Shown: one piece after another, positions 8,075-16,515 of the stretch
How positions within the stretch are numbered: the first letter of the stretch is position 1
How the letters are laid out: the number at the start of each line of letters is the position of its first letter
Origin: Imperialibacter roseus
GTDB lineage: Bacteria; Bacteroidota; Bacteroidia; Cytophagales; Cyclobacteriaceae
DNA: 64,000 nucleotides
Assembly: GCF_032999765.1 (NCBI RefSeq)
Contig: NZ_CP136051.1
Location: 1,588,417-1,652,416, forward strand
Direction of reading: 5' to 3'
Notes under the pieces: generated by a model
Told to the model about the DNA's origin: nothing
Databases searched by the model: none
What the model saw: only the letters and a program-made list of their open reading frames with translations
Position numbers and translations under genes: made by a program

Positions 8075-8695
8075 ATGAAAAAACTCAAACTCATCAGAGA
8101 ATTTATTTTAGTTGCTAAGGTTGGGCTTTTTGTAGGGCTGGTTGTCATTGCGTTCTTTTTGGTGACAACTAAAAACGGCGTTTTCGTTCCGGTTAGCGAC
8201 CCGCACCTTCACATTACTTCGGAGCAAGTAAAGAACACACTTTACGATGCACTGTTTCAGTCCCGGCCGCCGGTAAGGGGAGAGCCAGTGCTCACTTCCA
8301 TCAGCACGGCCGATCTTAGTTTGAAAGTAGACGGTAGTTTCAAGGCTTTGGTCGCTGTTATTTTTGTGCTGGCTACAGCTTATATTTTGTGGGTGCTCGA
8401 ATTGCTCAAGAGAATCGTTAAGTCGGTGGAGGATAATAATTCTTTTAGTGTAGGCAATATTGGCAGGGTAAAGCTGACAGGAGCTTTGGTTATGCTGGCA
8501 CCTGTTTTTGAGTGGGTGTTACGGATGGTATTTATGACATGGATAAGTAGTAAACTCACTTTTGAAGGGATGACGCTAACCTCAAATGCCGACTATGGTA
8601 TTTCCATTTCTATTGTGGGGCTGCTGATCATTGTGCTGGGAATTGCTTTCGAGCAAGGTCAAAAATTACAGGAAGAAAGCGAACTCACTATCTGA
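8075..8695 (+). CDS. DUF2975 membrane protein, paralogue 3 of 3
   Basis: At 206 residues it is the longest of the trio, because of a longer loop after helix 1 (QSRPPVRGEPVLTS). It keeps the NSFSVGNIGRVKLTGALVM segment and the ending GQKLQEESELTI. Its TGA stop overlaps the ATG of the following XRE regulator by one base (TGATG), which implies coupled translation. Confidence 0.85.
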   Translation: MKKLKLIREFILVAKVGLFVGLVVIAFFLVTTKNGVFVPVSDPHLHITSEQVKNTLYDALFQSRPPVRGEPVLTSISTADLSLKVDGSFKALVAVIFVLATAYILWVLELLKRIVKSVEDNNSFSVGNIGRVKLTGALVMLAPVFEWVLRMVFMTWISSKLTFEGMTLTSNADYGISISIVGLLIIVLGIAFEQGQKLQEESELTI

Positions 8696-8904
8696 TGCCG
8701 ATTATAGTCAACCTCGATGTAATGATGGCGAAGCGGAAGATCCGTTCCAAAGACCTGGCCGACAGGCTGGGCATCACCGAAGCCAACCTGTCGATACTGA
8801 AGACAGGCAAGGCCAAAGCAGTGCGATTTTCTACGCTGGAGGCTATCTGTCAAATACTGGAATGCCAGCCAGGGGATATTTTGGAGTTCAGGGAGGAGGA
8901 TTAG
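8695..8904 (+). CDS. XRE-family regulator (YozG-like) coupled to DUF2975 genes
   Basis: A 69-residue protein that is almost only a Cro/CI helix-turn-helix: MPIIVNLDVMMAKRKIRSKD, then LADRLGITEANLSILKTGK and a conserved tail ICQILECQPGDILEF. This compact family is regularly found with DUF2975 membrane proteins and is presumed to control the operon in response to a signal sensed at the membrane. One-base overlap with the preceding gene. Confidence 0.88.
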   Translation: MPIIVNLDVMMAKRKIRSKDLADRLGITEANLSILKTGKAKAVRFSTLEAICQILECQPGDILEFREED

Positions 8905-8944
8905 GGGCATTGCTGAGGTTGTTCTTCAAATCATTCTCCACAAG

Positions 8945-9098
8945 CGGTAATTGCGAGGCTGCCGATAAATATTACATAAATAACCTAACACCAACAGCCG
9001 TGGCAATCTGTTCGAGTTAGCAGTCACCGCTGACAGATTGCCACGTCACAAAAACAATCTGCTGACGTGAAATTTGGACTAGTGACTCGCAATTACCG
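8945..9098. repeat. Nested inverted repeat element
   Basis: Outer arms are a perfect 13-bp pair, CGGTAATTGCGAG (8945-8957) and its complement (9086-9098). Inside lie a second perfect 13-bp pair, CGTGGCAATCTGT (8999-9011) with 9033-9045, and a 7-bp pair CACGTCA (9042-9048) with TGACGTG (9063-9069). It fills the gap between two convergent genes. Such a fold could be a small mobile element (MITE-like), a bidirectional terminator or a structured RNA; no long T run supports a simple terminator. Confidence 0.7.
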
Positions 9099-9114
9099 AA
9101 GAATTTGAGCTTGT

Positions 9115-10152
9115 TCACCCCTTCACCAAATACTTATCCAACCACCCCACCACCAGCTTCCGCATCTCAGGCAGCTCTTCGTGCGGACAATCAAACAGCT
9201 CGATGAGGCAATCTTCTTCCCGGCCGTGCTGCTTATACAGCGGCAGCAGGTAATCTCTCACCTTTTCCACTCCAGCGGGTGGTGTCAGCAGGTCCTGCTG
9301 GCCATTGAGGCTGAGGTGAGGGCGAGGAACGATCAGTTCGTTGATGGTGCTGGTAGAAAAATGCCGGAGCAACGAAGGCACATAGTAGTAGATGCCATGG
9401 CCGCTGAGGTTGCCAATCTTCATCAGCTCATCAAAGTCGGTTAGGCAGCAAAGGTCGAGGCAGGTGGTGATGCGGGTGTCGAGCGCCGCCAGCCACCAGG
9501 CTTTGGTAGCGCCCATAGAAAGCCCGAACACGCCCACCCGGCTGGTGTCGGCTTCCGGCCTGGCCAACAGGTAGTCGAGGGCTTTCATTTCGTCCCACAG
9601 CATCATGCCAAAAAGGGTTTGCCCTTTCCACAGCATTTCTTTGAAGGTGTCGGCTTCGCCAAACGCTCCATTTTTCAACCGGTTCCTTTCGCCAAAGCAC
9701 CAGCTGTCAATGGCCAGGGTCATAATGCCTTTTTTTGCATACACCTCGGCATAGGCCGGCATCACAGTTCGCCCGTTGAGCAGTTCTTCTTTCCCTATTT
9801 CATAGGTGCCAAAGTGGGCATGACAGTAGAGCATGCAAGGGGCTTTACCTTTCAGGTTGTCGGGTACGAGTAGGATGCCATGTACCTTCTCCAACCCATT
9901 GAAGTCGAACTCCAGGTGCTCCAGGGTGTAGCCGTTGCGCTTTTCTTTTTTAACCAGTTGCGGAGGCTTGGGTATATACTGGGTGGGTAAGTCTCCCAAC
10001 AGCCCAAGCAGTTTTTTGCGCTGACTGGCCTGATGGCTGGTGTAGATTGAGTCTTGGAGAGGCATAGTAAACGTAGGTAATTCAAATGGCAACATGCTGA
10101 CGACCGAGGCCGCCACTGAGTTTTTAATAAATGTTCTTCGGAATGATCCCAT
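9115..10152 (-). CDS. Tat-exported alpha/beta hydrolase (dienelactone hydrolase/acetyl xylan esterase-like)
   Basis: A 345-residue protein. The N-terminus MGSFRRTFIKNSVAASVVSM is a twin-arginine signal. The hydrolase fold runs from about residue 85 to the end, with LYCHAHFGTYEIGKEEL, nucleophile Ser212 in GLSMGA, the acid in NGQQDLLTPP and the base His in FDCPHEELPEM. The dienelactone-hydrolase-like superfamily includes periplasmic carbohydrate esterases, a likely role here. It is convergent to the XRE operon and divergent from the TPR-CHAT gene. Confidence 0.83.
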   Translation of the reverse strand: MGSFRRTFIKNSVAASVVSMLPFELPTFTMPLQDSIYTSHQASQRKKLLGLLGDLPTQYIPKPPQLVKKEKRNGYTLEHLEFDFNGLEKVHGILLVPDNLKGKAPCMLYCHAHFGTYEIGKEELLNGRTVMPAYAEVYAKKGIMTLAIDSWCFGERNRLKNGAFGEADTFKEMLWKGQTLFGMMLWDEMKALDYLLARPEADTSRVGVFGLSMGATKAWWLAALDTRITTCLDLCCLTDFDELMKIGNLSGHGIYYYVPSLLRHFSTSTINELIVPRPHLSLNGQQDLLTPPAGVEKVRDYLLPLYKQHGREEDCLIELFDCPHEELPEMRKLVVGWLDKYLVKG

Positions 10153-10417
10153 GTGCCTTTATTGTGTGGAGAAAGTTAACGATTTTTGGACGCCTTTTTT
10201 ATCATAAATGCCGGCAACGGTACATTTTTCGATTCGTTGCCCTTTGCTTTCTCCGACCGGAAATTTTACTTTGAGCCAAGCCACAGGCTTTTGTATCTAA
10301 CTAACATTTGCGGAGACCCCCTTTATGATAAATCCTGGCCAGCGGCCAAGCACACATGAATTCTTTTTTCGGAGCAGTTTTTTGTCAATAGGCCATCTCC
10401 AGCTGCTGAAGCTGACC

Positions 10418-13186
10418 ATGCGCTGGCTATCGATGCTCTGGATGTTGACAGCCTGCCGGTCAGCTGACGAAAAAGTGCAGAAGAAAGAGCTGGCATCTGT
10501 TATAGATATCCCTGCATTTATCAAATCTGCCGACCACAAGAGAAATGCTGGAGAGTTTGCTTCGGCTGTTCAGCACTATGACAGTTTACTTGCAGCAGCG
10601 TCGCTTACGAAGGAACAAGAAATATACCTGGTCATTAATCGGGAGATGTGCCGTCTGCTGACCACCGATACGCTGACCACCGTGAGTCAGGATCAACTTA
10701 GTGATTCAGTCTTGGCCCAACAAACTGTTTCCGGCAAGCTTCTCAAGAGCGTTGTCGACATCAGGAATGGGCGGTCTGCATTAAAAACGCTGCATGAGGC
10801 GAGTGCCACGCTTAGGAGAACCGGCTTTGAGGCTAGTTTTGAATACTTCGTAGTGCTGGAGCACCTGGGTTGGTGTCATCAGATGGTGCACGGCGAAACT
10901 GATTCATCTTATTTCTATTACAAAAAAGCGCTGGATATGGCGGGCGATTTTGAAGTCCTATCGCCCTTCATTCCACGACTTCTCGTGCAACTTTCGGAAG
11001 TGGCCATTACCAACAGGGATATGGTCGCCGCCCTTGGGTATACCGAACAGGGCCTACGCTACCAGCCAGCGAACAGAGACTTGCATGAGTTGCTGACCCT
11101 GAAGGCAACGCTCCTGCGGAGATTAGAGAAGTTCGATTCGGCGAATTATTACTACCAGCTTGCCGACGAGAAGATCCAATTGAGTGGAGACACGTCCAGC
11201 TTGGCCAAGCTTTTGAGAGAAAGAGCCCTGCATGAAATGATTGTGAATAACGACTCATTGTTCCGCTTCCAAATGATGCGTCTGGAAAGTTTGCCTGCGC
11301 ACTTTGCAAACAATGCCTCGGTAAGCACCGATCGTTTGTACGGCTTCTATCACTTTTTAAGAGGAGATGCTCAGGCAAGTATCGATGCCTATGAGAGGGC
11401 CGTGGCGCATTTTTCCAAACAAAAGCTTCCTGATATTGTGCAGACAACAGAGGCTTATTGGGTACTTGCTTACCTGTACAGGCAGATTGGGGAGTACGAA
11501 AAGGCGGAAAAGAATATTTTCGCAGCGATCGTCTATTTTTCACCCTACAAAAACACTCCTTTTTCCTGGGAAGTTCTTGTTTCTCCAGAGGTAGCCAACT
11601 GGAGCTTCAATTTCGTTAACTATCAGCAGCTGGCTGAAATAGAGCTACAACGGTTCAGGGACGACCCAGGAGACCGGCAAAACCTAAACCGTTCATTTGA
11701 AATATACCAGCTCATTGATTCACTGATGTTCCGACAAATAAGAGCAGTGGAAGAAGACGCCCTGCTGATGTTTTTGCGTATTGGCCGCATGGTTTATTCC
11801 GGGGCTATTGAAGCGAGCTTTCATTTGCATCAGCTTACCCAGGACACAGCTTACCTGAACCGGGCGCATTTGTATATGGAAAGGAGCAAAGGGCTTATTA
11901 CCTATCAGGACTTGCTGGCCAGGAACAATGAATACTTTTCGGAAGTGCCGGAGGAGTTCAGAGCAAAGGAACTTCAACTGAAAGCTCAGATAGCCGCAAT
12001 GAAGCGAAGCTATGCTTACGATTCAAGGGAAATGACTATGCTACTGCGAAAAGCCGATGACTACTATGCTGATATGCAGGACAAATACCCGGACTATTAC
12101 AAAGCCAAATATCAGATTAATTCAGATTCGTATGCTCATTATGCTGGCATGGCAGACGCCCGTGAAGCCACCTTTGTGCAGTATTTTGTGGACGACGATT
12201 ATGTTTATTCCCTAAGTTACGGCGGTGAGGGCCGATTTGAACGGGTAGAGATGGATACGTCTGTTACCACTGCTCTCAAGGTGGTGGGCACGCAGCTTTC
12301 GAAGCTGCCCAATCGACAGGATGTGGAGGCAAAAAAGGCCTTTATGGAATCCTCAGCGCAGCTGTACGACAAGTTAATAAGGCCGTTGGGCAAGATCCAA
12401 AAGTCTCTACTGGTCATTCCAGACGGGGTGTTGGCTTATCTCCCGTTTGAAGTGCTTACAAAGGAGGTGGCCGTGTCATTTCGGGATGCACCTTATCTGA
12501 TCAGGACCTGTGAGGTAAACTATGCACCGAGTTTGCAAATTTATTCCCTGAGTCAGCATATGCAGACAAGCCGAACAGATGAAGTTGTTGCTTACTCATT
12601 TACCAAAAGCCTGGGTGAACTTTATGCCCTGCCTGGTACAAAAAAGGAAGTGGCGCTCCTGGATAAAATATTTTCGGAGAGTGACATCCTGCTGAGAACA
12701 AACGAAGAAATAACCCGACAAAGGTTGATAGATGATCTGGTGTCGGCTGGAGATATTATGCACCTGGGTTTACATGCATCGTCCAGTTTGGCCGATAAAT
12801 TGGAGAATAAGATTGCCTGCTATTCTTCCTCAGGCCTCGATCAGGATGCCCTGTATGGGTACGAAATTGCACCCTTGTCGATCAGGGCGCATACGGTAGT
12901 GCTCACGGCCTGTCAGTCAGCGTTTGGGCCCGTGGTGGAAGGAGAAGGCACCTATAGCCTGGCCAGGGCATTTAAGCAGGCAGGAGTGAGCAATGTGGTA
13001 GCGTCTTTGTGGAACCTTTCCGACGGCACCACTTCTACATTGGTTGGAAGCTTTTACAACGCACTGAGTCAGGGAAAAAGCGCTTCAACCAGCCTTTCAC
13101 TTGCCAAGCGACAATACCTGAAAGAAGCGGACGAGCTTATGGCTCATCCGCATTTTTGGTCTGGGCTTGTTTGCCAGGGGCAGTAG
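10418..13186 (+). CDS. TPR-CHAT protease-like lipoprotein
   Basis: Start 10418 gives a short signal with lipobox LTAC (Cys13); an upstream ATG at 10325 would give an unusually long leader. Residues about 30-540 are helical repeats of TPR type. Residues about 640-922 are a CHAT domain, a caspase-HetF relative, with the catalytic pair His786 in HLGLHA and Cys832 in LTACQSA and the typical GEGTYSLARAF and VVASLWNLSDG segments. CHAT proteins cleave proteins in signalling, development or defence. A lipoprotein signal would put this one on the periplasmic face of a membrane, which is unusual for defence CHATs. No partner is obvious apart from the convergent gene ending 11 bases away. Confidence 0.85.
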   Translation: MRWLSMLWMLTACRSADEKVQKKELASVIDIPAFIKSADHKRNAGEFASAVQHYDSLLAAASLTKEQEIYLVINREMCRLLTTDTLTTVSQDQLSDSVLAQQTVSGKLLKSVVDIRNGRSALKTLHEASATLRRTGFEASFEYFVVLEHLGWCHQMVHGETDSSYFYYKKALDMAGDFEVLSPFIPRLLVQLSEVAITNRDMVAALGYTEQGLRYQPANRDLHELLTLKATLLRRLEKFDSANYYYQLADEKIQLSGDTSSLAKLLRERALHEMIVNNDSLFRFQMMRLESLPAHFANNASVSTDRLYGFYHFLRGDAQASIDAYERAVAHFSKQKLPDIVQTTEAYWVLAYLYRQIGEYEKAEKNIFAAIVYFSPYKNTPFSWEVLVSPEVANWSFNFVNYQQLAEIELQRFRDDPGDRQNLNRSFEIYQLIDSLMFRQIRAVEEDALLMFLRIGRMVYSGAIEASFHLHQLTQDTAYLNRAHLYMERSKGLITYQDLLARNNEYFSEVPEEFRAKELQLKAQIAAMKRSYAYDSREMTMLLRKADDYYADMQDKYPDYYKAKYQINSDSYAHYAGMADAREATFVQYFVDDDYVYSLSYGGEGRFERVEMDTSVTTALKVVGTQLSKLPNRQDVEAKKAFMESSAQLYDKLIRPLGKIQKSLLVIPDGVLAYLPFEVLTKEVAVSFRDAPYLIRTCEVNYAPSLQIYSLSQHMQTSRTDEVVAYSFTKSLGELYALPGTKKEVALLDKIFSESDILLRTNEEITRQRLIDDLVSAGDIMHLGLHASSSLADKLENKIACYSSSGLDQDALYGYEIAPLSIRAHTVVLTACQSAFGPVVEGEGTYSLARAFKQAGVSNVVASLWNLSDGTTSTLVGSFYNALSQGKSASTSLSLAKRQYLKEADELMAHPHFWSGLVCQGQ

Positions 13187-13196
13187 CAAAATTTCC

Positions 13197-13817
13197 CTAC
13201 CTGGGTTCGATGTGCGCAGCCCTGGTAATGTAAAGGCCAAGTGTGGGATCGTAGGTGACCGGGGCATCCAGTGCGACGCCGTCTTCTGCAGGGTCATAAG
13301 CCCGCCATGCGCCTCTTGGTTCCCCACCCCGGGGAGGTACAGCACCATCGCATACATAGTAGCCAATAGTGAAGTCGGGTAGTATGAATGGATAGAAGCG
13401 CATGTTATTGAAAGTAAAGTATTCTTTGGATACCCCCGCTCCATTGCCTGCTTTTGCCAGCACTCGTTTTGGGCAACCAAAAGGCCCGAAAATCCGCTTG
13501 TCCTCAAAAAACTCTTTCAGGTAGCCAGCGCTGTCGCCCATGTTCACAAGAAAGAGGCCGTGCATGTCGACTCGTTTTCCGTTGACAACACGAGCCTCTT
13601 CAAAGTAGGCAGGTATGGTCATTGAAGCGAGAGCAAAATTGGAATCAACGCAGTTTACCTGATAAGAAAAACCATATACCGACAGCCCAGCCAGGTTGTA
13701 CTCGTGGATGTCGTAAGCTGGGATCATTGATGTGGATTCAGTAACAGAAATAGCAGTTGACTTGGGGGGCAGCGATGTGAAATCATCCTTTTTTGCGTAA
13801 AGCTTAATAGTTGACAT
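13197..13817 (-). CDS. Hypothetical protein, convergent to TPR-CHAT gene
   Basis: A 206-residue protein from the ATG at 13817 (MSTIKLYAKKDDFTSLPP); a longer frame to 13859 adds only a doubtful leader. No signal peptide or membrane segment. It has beta-rich parts and a Pro/Gly-rich loop PPRGGEPRGAWRAYDPAEDG. I do not recognise the family. Its stop lies 11 bases from the CHAT stop codon; a functional link is possible but not shown. Confidence 0.55.
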   Translation of the reverse strand: MSTIKLYAKKDDFTSLPPKSTAISVTESTSMIPAYDIHEYNLAGLSVYGFSYQVNCVDSNFALASMTIPAYFEEARVVNGKRVDMHGLFLVNMGDSAGYLKEFFEDKRIFGPFGCPKRVLAKAGNGAGVSKEYFTFNNMRFYPFILPDFTIGYYVCDGAVPPRGGEPRGAWRAYDPAEDGVALDAPVTYDPTLGLYITRAAHIEPR

Positions 13818-14019
13818 AATGATTAGTGTTAGTTTCTGCTCAAGGTAAGGAATATGCAACGCCTGGGGAATACTTACTTTTAAGGAAAGTGACTTCTGCT
13901 CGAAACTGATATATTTTGTGTTGTTCAGGCTGGTGGCCTGGTGAACAAATGCGTGAAGTGATGGTTATTGTGGAGTGGAACGATCAAACTACTCGTCATG
14001 CATACTATTTTATCACATT

Positions 14020-14035
14020 TCAAACGTTTGTTTGA
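14020..14035. promoter_or_regulatory. Palindrome upstream of fasciclin gene
   Basis: CAAACGTTTG (14021-14030) is a perfect 10-bp palindrome inside TCAAAC-GTTT-GTTTGA, 50 bases before the fasciclin ATG. It could bind a dimeric regulator. Followed by TATATTTC at 14046, a possible -7 type element; both are candidates only. Confidence 0.35.
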
Positions 14036-14085
14036 ATAATCTTGCTATATTTCGTTCTCGATTTGAACCAAATAAACTACACGTT

Positions 14086-15180
14086 ATGAAAATGAACTTT
14101 ATTAAATGGGCGAAGATATTTAGCCTGCCAGCCATGGCGCTTGGTCTCCTTGTTTTCACCGGTTGCGGTGGCGATGATGAGGAAGAAGTACCAACAATGG
14201 ACATTGTAGAGCTTATTAGCTCTGATAAATACAAGCAAGCTTCCGGGGCTGCTGAAGGGGAGTCGCTAGATTCTCTTGTAAAGTATCTGGGTGTATATCC
14301 TGATCTGGTTGAGTTGCTGGGCGGCTCTACTGAATACACGCTTTTTGCACCAAGTAACTCTGCTTTCAAAAGCCTTCTTGCTACGCCAGGGTTTCCAGAA
14401 GACATTACTGACATTAACCCTGAAATTGTAAAAGGTGTATTGTCTTACCATGTTGTGTCCGGCACCAAGCTGAAAGCTGATTTGACTGCAGGCACCTCAG
14501 TGACCACAGCAGAAACAGAGGCAATTGTTGTGAATGCCGACGGTACTCTGAAAACAGGCTCAACCAACCAGGCTATTGAGATCGTCTCGGCTGACTTGAA
14601 GGCTACCAATGGTGTGGTGCATTTAGTGGCTACGGTATTAATTCCACCATCTGTTGGCACGTCGTTAACTCCTATTTTGGGAACTAATGCAGGAACCATC
14701 CTGCTTGGGGCACCTTTCACCACTTTGGCAGCTGGTATTAAGCTTGGCGATGCATATGCTGCAGCGAACAGTAAGCCAACATTGACGTCTATTCTGGCTG
14801 GAAGCACTGTTCACACAGTTTTTGCACCCACCAATGCGACTTTTACTGCCGGACAAATTACTGCTAACACATTTACCGGTGAGCAGTGGTATGGCATTAT
14901 TGCGAATCACGTGGTACTTGGCCAAACTATTGCACCAGCGGATTTGACGACTGGAAAGTCTTTCAATACTGCTGCAGGAGGGAAAATTCTTGTATTTAAT
15001 AATACTGCTGCTATACCTCCTAAAAACGGTGTCGGAATCTATTTGGACGGCAACGGTTCAGTAGACCTTAACGTTCAGTCAACGTATACTACTTTCGATG
15101 CAGAGGTGGCTTTGCCGAACGCAGCAGAAAATAGTAACGGAGTGATTCACGTAATTGCAGGAGTGTTATCACCGTTATAA
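14086..15180 (+). CDS. Lipoprotein with two fasciclin (FAS1) domains
   Basis: The ATG at 14086 gives a signal with lipobox VFTGC followed by GGDDEEE, an acidic stretch typical of surface-exported Bacteroidota lipoproteins. Two FAS1 domains follow (about residues 40-190 and 195-364). Each has the family markers: YTLFAPSNSAF and GVLSYHVVSG in the first, HTVFAPTNATF and IIANHVVLGQ in the second. FAS1 domains mediate adhesion to surfaces, polymers or other cells. It is transcribed alone and ends at a strong terminator shared with the next, convergent gene. Confidence 0.93.
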   Translation: MKMNFIKWAKIFSLPAMALGLLVFTGCGGDDEEEVPTMDIVELISSDKYKQASGAAEGESLDSLVKYLGVYPDLVELLGGSTEYTLFAPSNSAFKSLLATPGFPEDITDINPEIVKGVLSYHVVSGTKLKADLTAGTSVTTAETEAIVVNADGTLKTGSTNQAIEIVSADLKATNGVVHLVATVLIPPSVGTSLTPILGTNAGTILLGAPFTTLAAGIKLGDAYAAANSKPTLTSILAGSTVHTVFAPTNATFTAGQITANTFTGEQWYGIIANHVVLGQTIAPADLTTGKSFNTAAGGKILVFNNTAAIPPKNGVGIYLDGNGSVDLNVQSTYTTFDAEVALPNAAENSNGVIHVIAGVLSPL

Positions 15181-15205
15181 AACTTGAATCAACATTAGCA
15201 CAAAT

Positions 15206-15236
15206 AAAAAAGGCCGGATCATCCGGCCTTTTTTAT
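15206..15236. terminator. Bidirectional terminator
   Basis: Perfect stem AAGGCCGGAT/ATCCGGCCTT with a one-base loop, flanked by A-run and T-run on the two sides, so it can end both the fasciclin gene (+) and the lipase-like gene (-). Confidence 0.92.
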
Positions 15237-15242
15237 TTTCTC

Positions 15243-16448
15243 TTATTGATATTCCAACAACAGTGGGACAAAAGCCTCCACATAGGGCACCACACCTGTA
15301 TAATGGGTGAATCCTTCTAAAGGAGTGAGGGTCAGGACAGACGTTGGCGTTCCATTTTCTATCAGTTTATTGTAACTGTCCACAGAGTTTTGATAGGGTA
15401 CTGTTACATCTGCCGTGCCATGAAACATATAGGTTTTGGTGGTAGGCGTCCAGTCAGTCAGTCCGTTGTCGTTAAACCCATCTACCAGGTATTGGTAATC
15501 TGGGTTGGTATCAATGTTTTCAAGTAAATCAGGCTGTACCAATTCAGAAATAGTATAGCTTAATTCCTCGTTGATTTGTCCGCCGCTTTTGCTCCCGTCG
15601 AATAGGTTTGGGATTTTCTCTGCGTAGGCTTCCACAAAGAAATTGGAAAGTGGTTCAGTCCAGCCATAGTACGTTTGATAAGCAAGGGCTACGTAGGCAA
15701 GAAAAAACGGATTGTCGTACGTTTCCAGCCCGAAAAAGTACTCCTGCATACCCTTCACGTCATACCCACCAGAAGATGGAAATGACGCCAGCAATTCGAA
15801 GCCATCCAATGGATCATTTTCAATCGCCTGTTGTGTTGCCATGGTCGCATAACCTCCCTGAGAATAGCCAGCCAGGAATAGGTGTTCATTGAAGTTGAGG
15901 TTATGCTCCTGGGCCAACTGATGTGCCGCTTTTAAATTGTCAATGATGGGAGTTGATGTAGCTTCTTTCACATAGTAGGGGTGAAGAATGTCCTTAGAAC
16001 TACCGAAGCCTATAAAATCTGGAACTACCGTAATGAACCCAGTACTGGCCAAGGCAGCATAGAGGATAAGAGAACTGTTTTGTACCGAAGAAGCCGAAGG
16101 CGCTTCCGAGTGGGAAGCAATGGTGCCGTGCTGGAAGCTTATCATGCCGACAGGTTCCACCGTCGTGGGTATTACTATTAGCCCTGAAGCAGTAATCTCC
16201 TGGCCCTTGTATTCGGTTACGTAGGTAACCTTATAGAGTTCTGTATTGTATTTTATGGCCTCTGAAGGGATGTCTATGCCCGAAAAAGCTATAAAACCTT
16301 TCAACTCTCCGGCAGGACGGTCAAGAAATAGATTGGCCTCCGTTAGGTTGTTGTACTTTACCGAAGGCCCGCCGTCGTCGTCTTTTTGGCACGAGGTGAT
16401 GCCGAGTAGTAGAATAAACAGGAAACTGAGCAGATAATTCTTTTTCAT
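15243..16448 (-). CDS. Lipase/esterase-like lipoprotein (alpha/beta hydrolase)
   Basis: A 401-residue protein from the ATG at 16448; lipobox ITSC (Cys20) followed by QKDDDGG, a likely surface-export signal. The hydrolase domain resembles secretory lipases: ISFQHGTIASHSEAPS near the oxyanion region, the nucleophile Ser in AGYSQGGYATM, the acid in HGTADVTVPYQNS and the base His in GFTHYTG. It probably cleaves esters of lipids or peptides outside the cell. It is downstream of the TonB receptor gene on the same strand but separated by a terminator hairpin, so co-expression is uncertain. Confidence 0.85.
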   Translation of the reverse strand: MKKNYLLSFLFILLLGITSCQKDDDGGPSVKYNNLTEANLFLDRPAGELKGFIAFSGIDIPSEAIKYNTELYKVTYVTEYKGQEITASGLIVIPTTVEPVGMISFQHGTIASHSEAPSASSVQNSSLILYAALASTGFITVVPDFIGFGSSKDILHPYYVKEATSTPIIDNLKAAHQLAQEHNLNFNEHLFLAGYSQGGYATMATQQAIENDPLDGFELLASFPSSGGYDVKGMQEYFFGLETYDNPFFLAYVALAYQTYYGWTEPLSNFFVEAYAEKIPNLFDGSKSGGQINEELSYTISELVQPDLLENIDTNPDYQYLVDGFNDNGLTDWTPTTKTYMFHGTADVTVPYQNSVDSYNKLIENGTPTSVLTLTPLEGFTHYTGVVPYVEAFVPLLLEYQ

Positions 16449-16461
16449 AGTCATGGGCTTA

Positions 16462-16495
16462 AATAAAAAAGGCTGTCGTATCAAAGACAGCCTTT
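16462..16495 (-). terminator. Rho-independent terminator after TonB receptor gene
   Basis: On the minus strand, AAAGGCTGTC and GACAGCCTTT form a 10-bp stem with an 8-base loop followed by a T-rich run. It separates the TonB receptor from the lipase-like gene and may act as an attenuator, since the next ATG is only 14 bases away. Confidence 0.85.
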
Positions 16496-16515
16496 AAGGG
16501 CAAATTGTTGTTAGA

